From NCBI GenBank assembly GCA_964020155.1, contig OZ026550.1, positions 850,001 through 890,000 on the forward strand: a stretch of DNA of 40,000 nt, read 5' to 3'. Below the pieces are notes generated by a model. It worked only from the letters and a program-made list of their open reading frames with translations. It searched no databases and was not told the DNA's origin. Shown here in pieces: positions 9,646 to 22,400 of the stretch (position 1 is the stretch's first letter; every line of letters starts with the position of its first letter). This DNA comes from Chondrilla cf. caribensis. Taxonomy: Eukaryota; Porifera; Demospongiae; Chondrillida; Chondrillidae. The translations under genes and the position numbers were made by a program.

Positions 9646-12251
9646 ATGTCCATATCCACAAAACCGTGGAAGGTTTGGACTACATCCAGCCAGCCAAATA
9701 AAGATGAAGTTAGCAAATATCCACCATTCGCAGGTTTCGACGTTGAAAATATATCAACGAGAAGCGTTGTCGTAGTAGCGTTGGGGACGCCAGGAGTGGG
9801 TAAGAGCACTTTTCTCAGCTTCCTGGCTGGTGAGAAGGGCCTTTTCGAAGCTTCGTCGGGAATGAGTGTAGTGACCAAGAAGATCCAGAAAGAACGTATA
9901 AAGTTACCTTGTAGCCTAACAAAGCTCGGGTTCGATCAACCTCGCAAATTGCCTCATGATCTGAACGACCTGACGCTTGTCGATTTGCCTGGCTTGGAAG
10001 AGTGTACTGACCTCGATCCCGAGACGGGAAGACCGTCACCGCCTGGCTATTCCAGCACAAAGCGGCCGCAGTGTACCAAGCAATACGCCTCACTCTTAGA
10101 AGACGTATTTACAGAGTCTGACGGGGTAATTCACGCCTTTCTACTTGTTATCGATAGTTCCGACCTCGATTATATGATTCCGGAGCTCGAACGCATTCAA
10201 GAAGCCCTGGAAATACTACGTATCGATTACGACAACGTGATAATCATCTTCACGCACGGTGGCGAATGGGGGGAAAACCACGAGGAACGCCAAAAAGAAT
10301 TCAAATTGAAGATGGAAGAGGAGGAGTCCGAAAGCAGTTATACCCACGAGCTCGTTACCAGTGTGAATAACAGGTATCTAATGCAAATTATACGGCAGGT
10401 CATATATTTCCAGATGACATTGTATGATGTGGTAGACAGGAGTAGATCTACATAACAGTAGGGGTGAGGGCTGATGTGTTTGCTTACATGATATGTACAC
10501 ACACGTAATACTTATAATCTTAGTCCAGGTGAAATTATAATGCTGCTTTAAAGGACGTAGCCATGCATAGCCCTATCTCATATGATCATGAACTTGAAGC
10601 GTGAACTTCGCAGAATGTAGTGGTTAACTTAGTACCTCACCCAGTTTTTAATAATAAATCAAGTTACTTCGAATCAACATTAGGATAATATTATTGTCAT
10701 CATTGGCGTACCTATAATAATATTGTGCATAATATATACATGATGATTAAATGATGTGATGAAAAGATTGCATGAGAAGTCGATTGCTAGGATGGTTATG
10801 AGAATGTGGAATAGAAGAGTTGAACTGTTATGAATTGTTTTATTTATTGACTGTTGTATGTGCTATTTTGGGAGTCTCCCTACATCAGCACAATAATAAT
10901 AATAATAATAATAATATTATACACACATCAACTCATCAAAACATCCACACTAGCTAGCTGTCTTCCTCTCTGTACAGATTACTGTTATTGTATATATATT
11001 ACACAGTTCTCCTTATTACTGTACCAATGAACACAGGGGCTAGTAACATGATATTTGATATGGTCCAAACTACTGCAGCTGCCACATGCAAGTGAGCTTA
11101 ATTATTAACCATGCTGGCCCAGAAATGACATAATTTGGACTGCATTGTTGAGAAGCTACATGTTTTGAGAAGGTATCCTTCAGAATCTCTTGAATGGTAT
11201 TGAGGCAAGAGTTCTTCAGATACCTCGAGAATGATATTAAAATATGTGTTGGGCTTGTATATGTATCCTTTACCTCAGGATTAATGTGTTTCATTGATGA
11301 ATTTGGAAGTTTGATGTGTTAGAACATTGAAACTACTTTGGAACTTGTTGCAGCAGCTCTTTTAACAGAAAACATTAGTTACTACCAGTTTAAAGCCATG
11401 CATATTGAACTTGATATTGATTTGATATTGATTGCACTAAAGTGGCTTTTGCAAATTTATCTGCATGTTACTTATTAGTTTAAGTGTTATGAAACCTGTT
11501 CTTAGACGATGTTTACAAATTTGCCCTTAATAATCCAAAAGCAAGTTTTCCAAGTGGAAAACAACTGACATTATCCTTGAATATTTGGACAGTAGCATCA
11601 GTAAATTTGAGATTCAAAAGTTCACATCAGATTGCATCTGTTTCGTTACTCATGCATATCGATGTATATGAGTAATGAAATGTACATGTGGTTTGAGACC
11701 ACTGTGCCTATAGCTAATAAGTAATGCTAATTGAGAAATTTACTTTGCAGTAACTCATTGGCAAGTCATTTGTATTCCAGTCATAGTAATTTCACTTTGT
11801 AATATACTGGTTACTTTTTAGATTCATCCTTGTTGAAAGTTTGACGAAGGAGGAAGATTATAGAAATGAAATTCTACTACATCTGCTGAAATTAATTGAC
11901 CAAATTCAACACGAATCCGGACCCGTGAAAAATGATTATTATGGATTTCTGAACAAAGATTGGGTGCAATTAATAGAACATCAGAAAGAAATGCAGAGGG
12001 CACAAGGACAAATAAGTGAAGATATGAAGAAGCCAGAAAGCATGAGGCAGTTGGAAAAAAAAATACGCCTGCTAGAGAAGCAATGTAAGCAATCTCAGGC
12101 TGAAATCAATGCGAAAATGTGCCGGATGTATGAGGTGGAACCAAAATACCACTGTTACCTCCATGATGATTTTGCCAATTTGGAAGAGGTTTCACAAAAG
12201 GTGTTGAATGCATTGTCTGAGTGTGAAATCAGTGACCACCATGACAGGTGA
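9646..12251 (+). CDS. IMAP/AIG1-like GTPase with C-terminal coiled coil, two exons (385 aa)
   Basis: Exons 9646-10373 and 11822-12251. The donor AACAG|GTATCT (phase 2) joins TTTTTAG|ATTCATC and restores NNR-FILVESLTKEEDYR, a join typical of AIG1/IMAP proteins. Motifs: P-loop GTPGVGKS (residues 47-54), SVVT in the switch-1 region (74-77), DLPG (113-116) and IFTHGGEWG (201-209) at the G4 position. After the GTPase domain, residues ~285-345 are rich in K/E/Q with heptad character (MRQLEKKIRLLEKQ). I chose the first in-frame ATG at 9646; the frame is open upstream, so an earlier exon is possible. The end is also double-valued: the frame closes at AGG TGA, but CAG|GTGAGA there is a strong donor, so the protein may continue. 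No ApoL-like tail was seen. Confidence 0.8.
10374..11821 (+). other. intron of the second GTPase gene
   Basis: AT-rich, no coding signal; contains an (AAT)n tract at about 10889-10914. Confidence 0.75.
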
Positions 12252-13094
12252 GAAAGAACTACAATGTAACTATATCAAATGATAGTGATTCACATACACA
12301 AAGGATGGATACCTCATTTGCTCCACAATAACTGCATACTGTAATAATTTGTCTAGTAGCACATGAGCATTATATAGCCCACCACTATTAAACATTTGAC
12401 TAGAATTCAAGCACAACAGCTTTGTCAAATGGAATATCTTTGGGAAAGGTTATATCTAGTCTAAATCTAAGATGCCCAAGTAATTCTAGTGTAGAGGCAG
12501 CATCCCCACGTGTTTAAACTCAAATTACTTGTTCATGCTTAAATGAACATTTGCTGATTATCTTACATTAACTGAAGCCATTTCCTGAAAATTCTAACCC
12601 AATTTTTATTAGTGGTCAGATGAGCGTAACATATACCAGGCGTTGGAATGAAAATTGTATTGGAAAACAAAAAGCTGACAGCTTTCAGCTATATACGGTA
12701 CATAGTGAACATTACATGCCATAGCTCTACCCGTATTTGCATCCGTACTTGTTCCCGTATGTACTTGCTCCCGAACGTAGATATGCCTGTACTGTTTCGT
12801 GGGTAGATTCCTCGCAGATCATTTAACACCTCAAGTGCTAACTCCCAGTAATTTTCTGTAGGTTTCATGGACCTTGTTTAGTGTATTTTTGAACGCTTTT
12901 CCAAGATTTCGAGCTATACGAAGACTCATGGTTATGTTTACGTTTTCACAGGAAAACAAGAGTAGGCTAGTAAGACAGTAGCTCCAATTTAAGGTCACAC
13001 TATATTGGCGAAACTGAGGATCTAATGTTTAACACTTCTTCCACACGTACATACGATAAGTACTATGCTACACCCATCCTTTGCTATTTATGCC
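12252..13094. other. intergenic, nothing firmly recognised
   Basis: No conserved frame or clear splice-supported exon. Clustered CCCGTA/CCGTAC-type motifs near 12730-12780 have no obvious explanation. Confidence 0.4.
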
Positions 13095-13100
13095 TGTACA

Positions 13101-14158
13101 CAGGGGGGTTATAACGGACCCGGCGTTGTTGGAGATTTTAGGCGATAAATGATTGGAATGTTGACAATTTATCACCTATGTCACCACTCGCGGCGAAATG
13201 ATTGCGCAATGATTTCGTTCAGGCGACAAACTCACGATAGAAGACCTACTTTATGCAACTGCAGTAATGCTAAGATGCAATCAGCAAACGATCGAACATT
13301 ATTACCATTTGTATTAGATGAAAATAAACGCATACGCTGAAATGAACGACCAAATTGGGCAAGGAAGCGCATAAAAAATCGATAATCGAAACGAAATCGT
13401 AATTATCGCAAAGGTTAAGGATTGAATTATCTTGAGAAACGGCACGCACAATTCATTCCAGTGCAAAATCAAAGACATACCTTTAGAGATCCTCAAAGTT
13501 TACTTGGATCGTGAACGATCTTCAGGAACCTTGCAATATATGAAACGACGGCTATACCTCCATAATACCTTGCGTAATAACTATAGCAACGTCACATTAA
13601 ATGGCGGACGGGAGGTCGTTTCTCAATAACGGTGTTAGCTGCATCAGTAGATGGACCTTTTCGCGTATTATTTTATCTTATAACGATAGAGAATGACGTC
13701 TTCTACATTATGACGGTGAGGGAAAATGTTATAATCAGGTATGTTAAAGTTATGCGAAGATTACACCTATTTTCCCTGCGATTTCTGCGTATTTTAGTAC
13801 ATTTTCAGTTATAACTCTTGTGTTAGAGCTTATAACATCTTTCCTCACGGCAGATCTTTAGATAGTAATGCACTCTTTCATTTGATACCAATTTGAAGTT
13901 CATCCAAGGCCATCTACTGATGCGGAAAAAGCGATTTTTACCCGAAAGTACAATATACTTGTGACGTGTTTAGAGCTTCTTGATGCATGCTATTCAATCA
14001 ATTTTTTACTCAGACTTTAAAATAAGATCGAAATTATTGGTATATATATAAAAAATGATTTATTATTATTCCTCCGGTCTATAAATGCGGTGTGTTTTCG
14101 GGGTTGATACGCGTCCGCCATTTTATTGCTATTTTTGGGGTCCGTTATAATGACCCTG
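13101..14158. mobile_element. non-autonomous DNA transposon, hAT-like ends, ~1.06 kb
   Basis: The left end is CAGGGGGGTTATAACGGACC. The right end is GGTCCGTTATAATGACCCTG, giving ~22-bp imperfect terminal inverted repeats starting CAGGG. The element is flanked by a TGTACA duplication (13095-13100 and 14159-14164). Internal frames are short and unrecognised. CAGGG termini are common in hAT elements; a 6-bp duplication is somewhat short for canonical hAT (8 bp), so the superfamily is provisional. Confidence 0.75.
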
Positions 14159-14164
14159 TGTACA

Positions 14165-14255
14165 TTTTCATTTCTATGTATCTACTAATATCCGTAGGTT
14201 ATCCGTTCTTACAAATGTAGAATGCCCGTAGTGCATTTACTTTTTACTTTGTGTA

Positions 14256-14294
<39 letters not shown>

Positions 14295-14785
14295 AGTACA
14301 TTGATTATTGCCAAGCATAAGCGAGGCTATCCAATTCAGTCGTTAGCAGATTCTGATTGAGGTGCACCTACGCATTTGATTACTGACCAAATTGTCCTTT
14401 GTTCGAATTACTCAGTGACCATTCATCCAAATGATTATATACTGGGGGCCACTAACATGCTACAAACATGAGAGTGATAGTTTTGTGCCGATTGCCAGGG
14501 TTTGTGTAGGAATGGGCAGAAAGTGTGTTTGTCCCTCATGGCAGCAAATATTTGCAACTAGATAACGACCATGGCACTTCAAACAAATAAGAAGACAAAT
14601 AAAGCACAGGGGAACCACAGGAAGTAACAGCAATGACAGCTATGGGGCTCATTAATGTCCTGAACAAGCTACATTCATCTCCTTAAACTACAATTAGATG
14701 TGATGGTCATGAGTGTGATAACCATACATTAATCCAACTAGTACATAGATAGGGTCTATTGTCTTGTCCGATTCTTGTTTAAGGT
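14165..14785. other. intergenic with (TA)n tract
   Basis: Contains a TA dinucleotide run at about 14259-14287; otherwise nothing recognised. Confidence 0.5.
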
Positions 14786-14791
14786 ATTTAT

Positions 14792-14893
14792 AGGTTACTA
14801 CCCGCCTACGAGGGAGGTTTCGTATTTACTGCTCGCGCCCTTGGGTCTCGCGCAGTAAATACGATACCTCCCGAGGCAGGCATGTAGTAACCC
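14792..14893. mobile_element. 102-bp palindromic MITE
   Basis: Near-complete inverted repeat: GGTTACTAC...GAGGGAGG...GTATTTACTG pairs with CAGTAAATAC...CCTCCCGAGG...GTAGTAACC around a short centre. It is flanked by ATTTAT on both sides (14786-14791, 14894-14899), a possible 6-bp target duplication. The RNA would fold into a long hairpin. Confidence 0.65.
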
Positions 14894-14899
14894 ATTTAT

Positions 14900-15343
14900 C
14901 GCCAAATAAACGCTCCAAAATTCACGGAGAGAATCGCTGCATCTTTCTGAAGATGTTTTCTGTTCTCCAGTCCAGTCCTGTGTGTCTATGATACTCAGAA
15001 TCGGCTCTTTATGGGAAGAAACACCCGAAAATGTAGAAAGCAAGGTAGCAAAGCAGCTGTTTTCAATTTTGATCACGACGACTTTGAGGAACTAGCCGAT
15101 TCTGAATATCGGAGTACATAGCAGAAGACTATAGTAGCGAGGCATTAATGAACTACTGGATTTCTGACTTTTATTCCAAGTTTCCTCCCTGCTGCTGTTA
15201 CTCTACGCGTACTGTGTTGTGTTGTGTTATTGCTATAATGATATTCATTTCTTGGAATGCGCAAAATTGTCATAGTTTGTCTAGCACCTCGCAATTATTG
15301 CCCTTTTAAGGTAAAAACTGGGCACTTACTTGATACTGTCCCT
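14900..15343. other. intergenic, no gene recognised
   Basis: A minus-strand frame covers 14798-15076 but its end lies in the palindromic MITE and I see no family signature. Possibly unannotated exon sequence; not supported. Confidence 0.35.
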
Positions 15344-15352
15344 GCATGCCGG

Positions 15353-16362
15353 TAGTCTCGCGTAGCCAGACCCTAACTCGCCTCCATTTTTCAAATGTGA
15401 CGTCACCGTCCCGGCGAGTTTGGGTCTGGAGACACTCCGTACCGAAAACTCGGTATCTTCGCACCCACAAATATGCCAATTTATTAATTTAAAACTATGA
15501 ATAATGTTATGGTCATTATCATTGGCAATGTGCTAATCGAGAATGGCTGCCGCGTATACAGATTTAGTTTCAGCTCTTTTAGTTATTGAATGGAGTGTTG
15601 CATCTGTAAGAAGAACTGTGTTGAAAGAAAGAGACGGTTTAAACTCTTTGGTGGTTCCCATAAGGCAGTATCGGTACAAAAATCAATAATCGCCTACTTG
15701 CAGGATAGCGGGAAGGAAGACCGTTACCGTACAAGAGCTAAAGTATTTGTTTCCGTATGAATACATAATATGTTATACTTGCTATGGCGTCGTATCTGAA
15801 TATCAGGCCCTGAAGGAGAAATTCGAACGTGCAGAGAAGTTCATGTACGACAACATGAACTTCTCTGCCCCAAAAAACTCCGGCGTCAACTCCCAATGGA
15901 ACGAATCTCTTCTTCTGCTTTGCCATTAAAGCAGTTAAGGCACTACCATACTGAACGTTCTCCTCTTAATGATGTCAAACAGCGAGGGTAATACGGTGTA
16001 GATTAAGGTCTCGCCGTAGCTGGTAAGGAGAGAAACGAAGACATCCCGACCTTAGCAAAAGTTCACTACAGCCTCTTTTTGTTCGTCTTTATATCGATGT
16101 TACAAAAACCTAACGACTTACAGCTACTCTAACCAAAGCCGACAAGCTAAAATCTCGAGTTCTTCCATGGTTCGCACTTCGAATGGAGTATTGTGCAAGC
16201 AGCAGCGGTAATTGCATCATTTATTAAAATTCCGCAAGTGTCCCAACATTCCAGGACATTACCGAGTTTTCGGTACGGAGTGTCTCCAGACCCAAACTCG
16301 CCGGGACGGTGACGTCACATTTGAAAAATGGAGGCGAGTTAGGGTCTGGCTACGCGAGACTA
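15353..16362. mobile_element. Mutator-like (MULE) non-autonomous transposon with 103-bp terminal inverted repeats
   Basis: 15353-15455 and 16260-16362 are perfect reverse complements over 103 bp, both starting TAGTCTCGCGTAGCCAGACC when read inward. The 9-bp sequence GCATGCCGG flanks both ends (15344-15352 and 16363-16371). Long TIRs plus a 9-bp duplication are the hallmark of Mutator-like elements. The perfect TIR identity argues for a recent insertion. The ~800 bp interior has no transposase; it holds short frames and a perfect 16-bp stem hairpin (15831-15868), and may be captured host DNA. It ends ~100 bp upstream of the first exon of the ZU5-UPA-death gene. Confidence 0.88.
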
Positions 16363-16462
16363 GCATGCCGGCACGTGCGCGCAGGGACAGTATCAAATTT
16401 ACTGCCCAGACGGTGCCTTTGATGTTTGACCTCATCAGGCGATAAAAAGTATTACTACATTA

Positions 16463-19400
16463 ATGTCAAGTGAAGTTTTTGCTGAATGTCACAGACTTGT
16501 GGATGATTCACAACTGGAAGATGCTGAAGCTAGGTGGCGATACTTGCAGAAACCTGCCCAATCGCAGCAACACAAGAAAATTGAAAAGAAGCTGAGGCAA
16601 TATCGCAAATATTGGAAGTTGTCAATAGACAAATGGACACATACAGTAAGTTGTCAGTTTAATGCACCCGTGTATATTAGGACACTGTCACATGCAAGTA
16701 AAATATGAATCAGTGCCCACAAACAAAATGGCTACTGGAAAATTAGATATAAATTCTTCCCATCTCCATTCCACTATTCTCTATTTCAGAAGGGGATAGT
16801 TTCAACACTTTTCTGAATCTTAGCTACATTTAAGGCTTTTGAAGTTTTGGAATTGCACTTTTTGTGAGGATTTCTATCATCGTTAATCATATTTTAGGAT
16901 TTGTAGCCCAACCCTTCTTTATAATAATATTATGCTGCTGTTTTACATTGTATCATAACCATGGTGTCAGTCTGCAATGCCATGAATTGATTTAGATGGG
17001 AATGTACATGTTCATCAATTGTAGTATTAATTAATTGATTCTCTACAGGGTGAAGTCAAGAAATGCCAAACCAGCCCAAACCAGCCCAGAGAAGGCCAGA
17101 CTGATGATTCACAAGACACAGAAGAATCGTCTGATGGGTATAGCAGTGAAGGAGAATTTTCAGAGTATAATAGTACGTTTTACATAGTCAAAGTTTGATT
17201 CTCCTAATTGTAGTCCAGCACGTTATTCTCAAACAGTCATCTATCTGGTATATGAAATATGAAATTGTTTCATTCACTATAGTTCATTATTCTCTACACT
17301 TTGAAAACTGTTTCAAATTCACTTCATAAAATTGATTTATTACAGATACTGAAATTAACGAGAACACAGACCCCCACTACTGTGGTAAAAAACATTACTT
17401 GGACCTCACTCACGAAGGTGGGAGGTATCAGCTCCATCCAAAGAAGGGTCCAATCAAAGTCAGTAATGTTCACTATGCAGAGCTAATAATGCTTGTAGCA
17501 ATTCACTTTGATCGATTCAAATCACTTCAGGTTACAGTCGGAAAATGCCAAACGAGCCCAAACCTGCCCAGAAAAGGCCAGACTGATGATTCACAAGAAA
17601 CAAAAGAATCATCTAATGGGTATAGCAGTGAAGGAGAATTTTCAGAGTATAATAGTGCGTTTTACATAGTCAGAGTTTGAATCTCCTAATTGTAGTCCAG
17701 CACATAATTCTTAAACAGTCACCTATCTGGTATTAAATATGGATTTGTTTTAATCACTATAGAATTAATACTCTTCGTTTAACTGTAACGGTATGTATTT
17801 CATTTTATACTATTGAATTCTTACAGATTCTGAAATTATCAAGAACACAGACTCCCACTGCCTTGGTAGAAAACATGATTTGGTCGATGATGCTTGCTGC
17901 GCGGAGTTAACAGTGCCAGCAGATATCGTAACTAGAGGGGTCACATTGAGAATATCCTATGCTATACTCCTCACTTCTCCACTGAAATTTCCCAGAGAAC
18001 AAGAAAGGGTCAGTGTTTTCCTCCAATTGGAATGCTCTCAGGCCAAGTCTGATAGTGCACTGCTGCACAAAAAGGTTACTGTCAGACTGAAACACTGGGC
18101 AAATAGCAGCCAAGCAACCGATCTTCAAGCGATGAATGTCACTTGTGACAGGAGGCTTGTTCCTGTGTCTGGATGCAAAAAGAACAGTGATGATCAGTCA
18201 ATAGTATTTCCTGTTGACATTACTGTTAATTGCTTGTGCATCACACGCAAAAGAATAGATGGTCCTGTTGAATCCTCATACTTTGCAACCCTGATTAGAG
18301 AGCCTCCCACAAGAAACCTACAGAGGTTTTGGCTCTGTGTAATGTATGCAGTGCCATCATGGCGTGATGTGAGATTTTTGCATAACAGTGCAAGTATAAC
18401 AGTTTTGTGTTTGTTTGCTGTGTTTATTAGTCGTCAGGCTATAACTCTTGAGGCCATAGCAGGCGTTTTATGCAATTACCCCAACCATGGTAGTCATTTG
18501 GACTGAGGTATTGAAATCTTTAGATTAAAAGTTCCTTGTCTTCTTCATTGTAGATAAAAAGTAATGTTTGTTATGACTGGCGCCATTAATTTTCATCACA
18601 CTTTGCCATTCTTCCATTCTATTTTGTTCTGTTGCCTTCCATCTTACTCAATTTACAGGGCCATATCCACTGGTCCGGTTGGTACGGTTTCAACTGAACC
18701 ACTTTTCTGGGCAGTACCAAAAAATAAATATTTCTAAAAAAAACTTTTCCCTTGTTACTAAGGGAGAAAACAATATCGAATTGCACTCAAATCACTTGGG
18801 CGTCTCTTTTAGGATCAGGAGCACCTTCGCTGAAGTTATTACCTTCATAGATGTCGTTGCGCTCGAATTCTAGCCCAATTCCTAATCCCGGCGTTTTGAA
18901 ATCGGCCATCGTTTTCGCGTTGTATAAATTACAATATAAATTCACTGTTGCGGTTAGGCTTAGGAATCATATAAATAGATAATAAATATATTATAATAAT
19001 GGATTCCTATTCCTATTATAATACATTATTATCAAATAAATTGGCATCAAGGACTACCTCTGAAGGCCTAAAGTCCAAAATTTCCCTGGGGGGCATGCCC
19101 CCAGACCCCCCCACATGGTGCCTCACCATGTCTACATATTATCGTAAACCGGACCACTTCACATTCGATGGCTATGGCCCTGATTTACATGTGAAAACAT
19201 TAAGTGGCATTCTAACAGTTGGTGCCTACCTTAAAGTGGTTAAGTCGTAGACATGTACTGTATGTCTTATAATTCATTGTCAATTATATTATAAGGTAAC
19301 TCCTATTATTATGATTGCTTGTAGGCTGTGTTTGAATGTTGTAAGAAGAGACACACTCTGATAAAGGACCTTGACCCCTCTGATGTGCAAGAAATTTCTT

Positions 19401-22400
19401 GCTCTGGAAATGAGTTGTCGCTTGCTTTCACAGTTGATGAAGGACCTGGATGGAGAATGAAGAAGAGAAGGCATAAGGTATTCTACATTGCTGTATGGAG
19501 GGCAGATTGTATTCCAATCATTTGATTTATTGAGCAGCATACAATTATCAGTTTTATCAGCAAATCCTGAATCCTCTACCATGAAAACTCAAACATAAAT
19601 TAAATGTAGAGAAAAGAATAACTGAGAAAATTTTCATGCATGGTGTTGCATTACTACATAATGAGGAATTTGTAGGATGTACCTGCCTTATTTATCTGTC
19701 TTGTGATATCCTTGTTTTGTTGCTGCAGATCGTGGGTTGTTGTATAAGTGGAAACCAGTAGTGCTCCAGCATTCACCACATTGTATGTTGTTAATGACCA
19801 TCACTCTCCACTTGGGAGAATGGGGAACCAAATGTCTAACCCATTGCACCTCCCCCACACACTCAAGACTCGCCACTCGACACACACAAGGAAGGGACTC
19901 ATGGAGAACCTCCTTGGCATAAAGAGGGGCCCAGGCCCCGCCCCCCAGTGTGACCTCCTACCCTAGGCCTTGCCCCTCATGCATGCTAGCGATTATGAGC
20001 CTGCGACTGCGGTAGAGTCTCAAGAGTGGTCACCATGCTACAGGGGGTAGGCCACACCTGGGGACAATTACCTTTCTATTTATTTATATAACATTATATT
20101 TGTATTTATTTATTTTACTTCATTTTATTTTATTTATTTTATTGATTTTATTTTACTTATTTTATTTGTTATGTATTTATCTTTCTGGGTGCCTTTATAG
20201 TAGCCACTGGCTATTGGTTCCCCAGTATAATAAAGATTACCTAACCTAACCTAACCTAACCTAATGACCCGAGCACCCTCTTTTCACGCTCTTAAAAGAA
20301 GAGCGGAGATCGTAAAAAAAAAACTGCAACCAAAGGACCAGCAGAGGGTTTCCAGGCTGAGATCACAACGGCGTGGTAGCACCTATATGCGCATGCTCCG
20401 TATGCACATCGGACGCACATCGCGAGACTACTATTGAGGTTACCGTGATCACAGAGCACTCAATACTTGACGCTTACGTAGCCACCAGAGCAGTCTGGTT
20501 ACGAGTGACCCCATTAACTACGGTCAACCTACCAGTTAACCTACATTTAAATTCTAAAATTAAGAGAGTATGGTACATATCATTTAGATCCCCCATTGTC
20601 ACAAATACAGTGATATCACACCCTATGATATATGAACAACCACCAACAGTCTTGAGTGTTTTTTTGACAGCAATAATATTTATTGCAATGGTCCCATGTT
20701 TAGACCACATGCATGTGTCATGTGCTAAATGCTGTTAGCACAGTACTGTGTAACTAGCCAAAATTAATTGGTCTCTTAATAGTACATTGTGTTATGCTAA
20801 TATTAGATTCTGCTGGATACCCTGGAATTGGACCCCTTCGTTGATCCTGATGTCCACAAGACAATGATGTCAATGGATATCTATCCGCCATCCAGTGAAT
20901 TTCACATTGATTATGAACCCGAATCAAGATTGGACTTGGTTTATTTCCCGAATATGGTCACTCTGTCATCTGATGACAAGTCCATTTCTTTCCCATTTTT
21001 CGTACATCCAGAACTGGGTGAGTTGATACATGTAGAGGTGCGTGAGTATCTGACCACAAGTATGCATGTGACATGGCCAGTGAAAGGTATCCTAATGTGT
21101 GAGGACTGTGACTTATCCCACATTATTGTACCCTATATACTAAGCATCTAATAATATTATTATACAAAATAAACATCCTACAGGCGTAGCATATCTGTTT
21201 TTTTTTTCTGAAAACACATGTGGAATGGATATGGGTACAGATGGGTACAGGCATACCTGTTCTCTAGTTTACCCTATACTCTAATCAAAACCTTGAAGTG
21301 TTATTCCCAAACAACTAAGTGGTATTTCTCATGTTCAAAGAAGAAAGCCCTGAAAAGAGCAACGAAAGAATCGATTCGCAATAACAAGAAAAGAATGAAT
21401 GAAACGATAAATCTGGAAATATATTCATCCTGTCGAATCACGGTGGACACCCAAGCGAAGACACAACCTTTCCCCTGAACGACAATTAAATGGAATTCAC
21501 TGCTCCATGTAACTCGAAGGAAACATTTTCGAACGAACTGTAACATGATGGACTGGAGACACTTATCAACTTAAACACTAAAATTCTGCATTATAATTAT
21601 AATTATTATTATCACTATATTGGTGTACATTTTACAATCGTCAAGTTTGGCGACTCGCCGAACTAAACGGTTTCCCGTTCAACAGGTACGGGTACGGATC
21701 AGGTAAATGTATGCCTGTTCTACACCAGTAAAATGTTCAATTTTATATAATTAGTACCGTATATTACATAATGAAATAATTAAAAACAAATATACGTATT
21801 CAGGGTTATAGAAGAAGCTTTAATTACTGCAGATAGTATTTCTTTGAGTGGAGTCGTTGCATTTGAGTTCTAACCTAATTTCCCATTCCTGCATTTCAAA
21901 ATTGGCCATTGCAATTCGTAACATGTCAATTATAATCTAAATTCACTGTTACAGTTACTTCTAGGAACACATAATATGTGGTAGGATCTGAGAAAAGGGG
22001 GAATATCGCACTGTTTGGTAAACAGAGATATGGGTCAAAACATGTTTTCATGTAATTTTTTCGATTTTTTTTCTGCGATGAATCCAACCTAACGTTTAGT
22101 AGAATGTTCCCTGAAAGTGCGGAGACTATTCGAACTTGCGTTATGGAGCTAAGACTGATTTATTGTTTATCGAGAATACGCCATGATTTTATTCGATAAG
22201 CAGTTATGTGGTTACCAAGCATTACATACCCGGATGTTGAAATGGAAAAAATAAATGGCTGCCACAGGCAGCCTCTAAGAATGGGGTATGGTACCTTAAT
22301 TCTTGCTACACATCTCGTAGTTATTGGACAATTAAGCTAACACAAGCACAGTTCACCATATTATAATGATTATCTACAGTTCAATCTATACAGTAATGAA

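Noticed and set aside
14798..15076. 92-aa minus-strand frame
   Set aside because: One end is in the palindromic MITE and no domain is visible.
20373..20738. 121-aa frame in intron 5 of module A
   Set aside because: Sits inside an intron with AT-rich codons and no recognisable motif.
21218..21478. 86-aa basic frame in the last intron of module A
   Set aside because: No family signature, not phase-compatible evidence for an exon, and the flanks are repeat-like.
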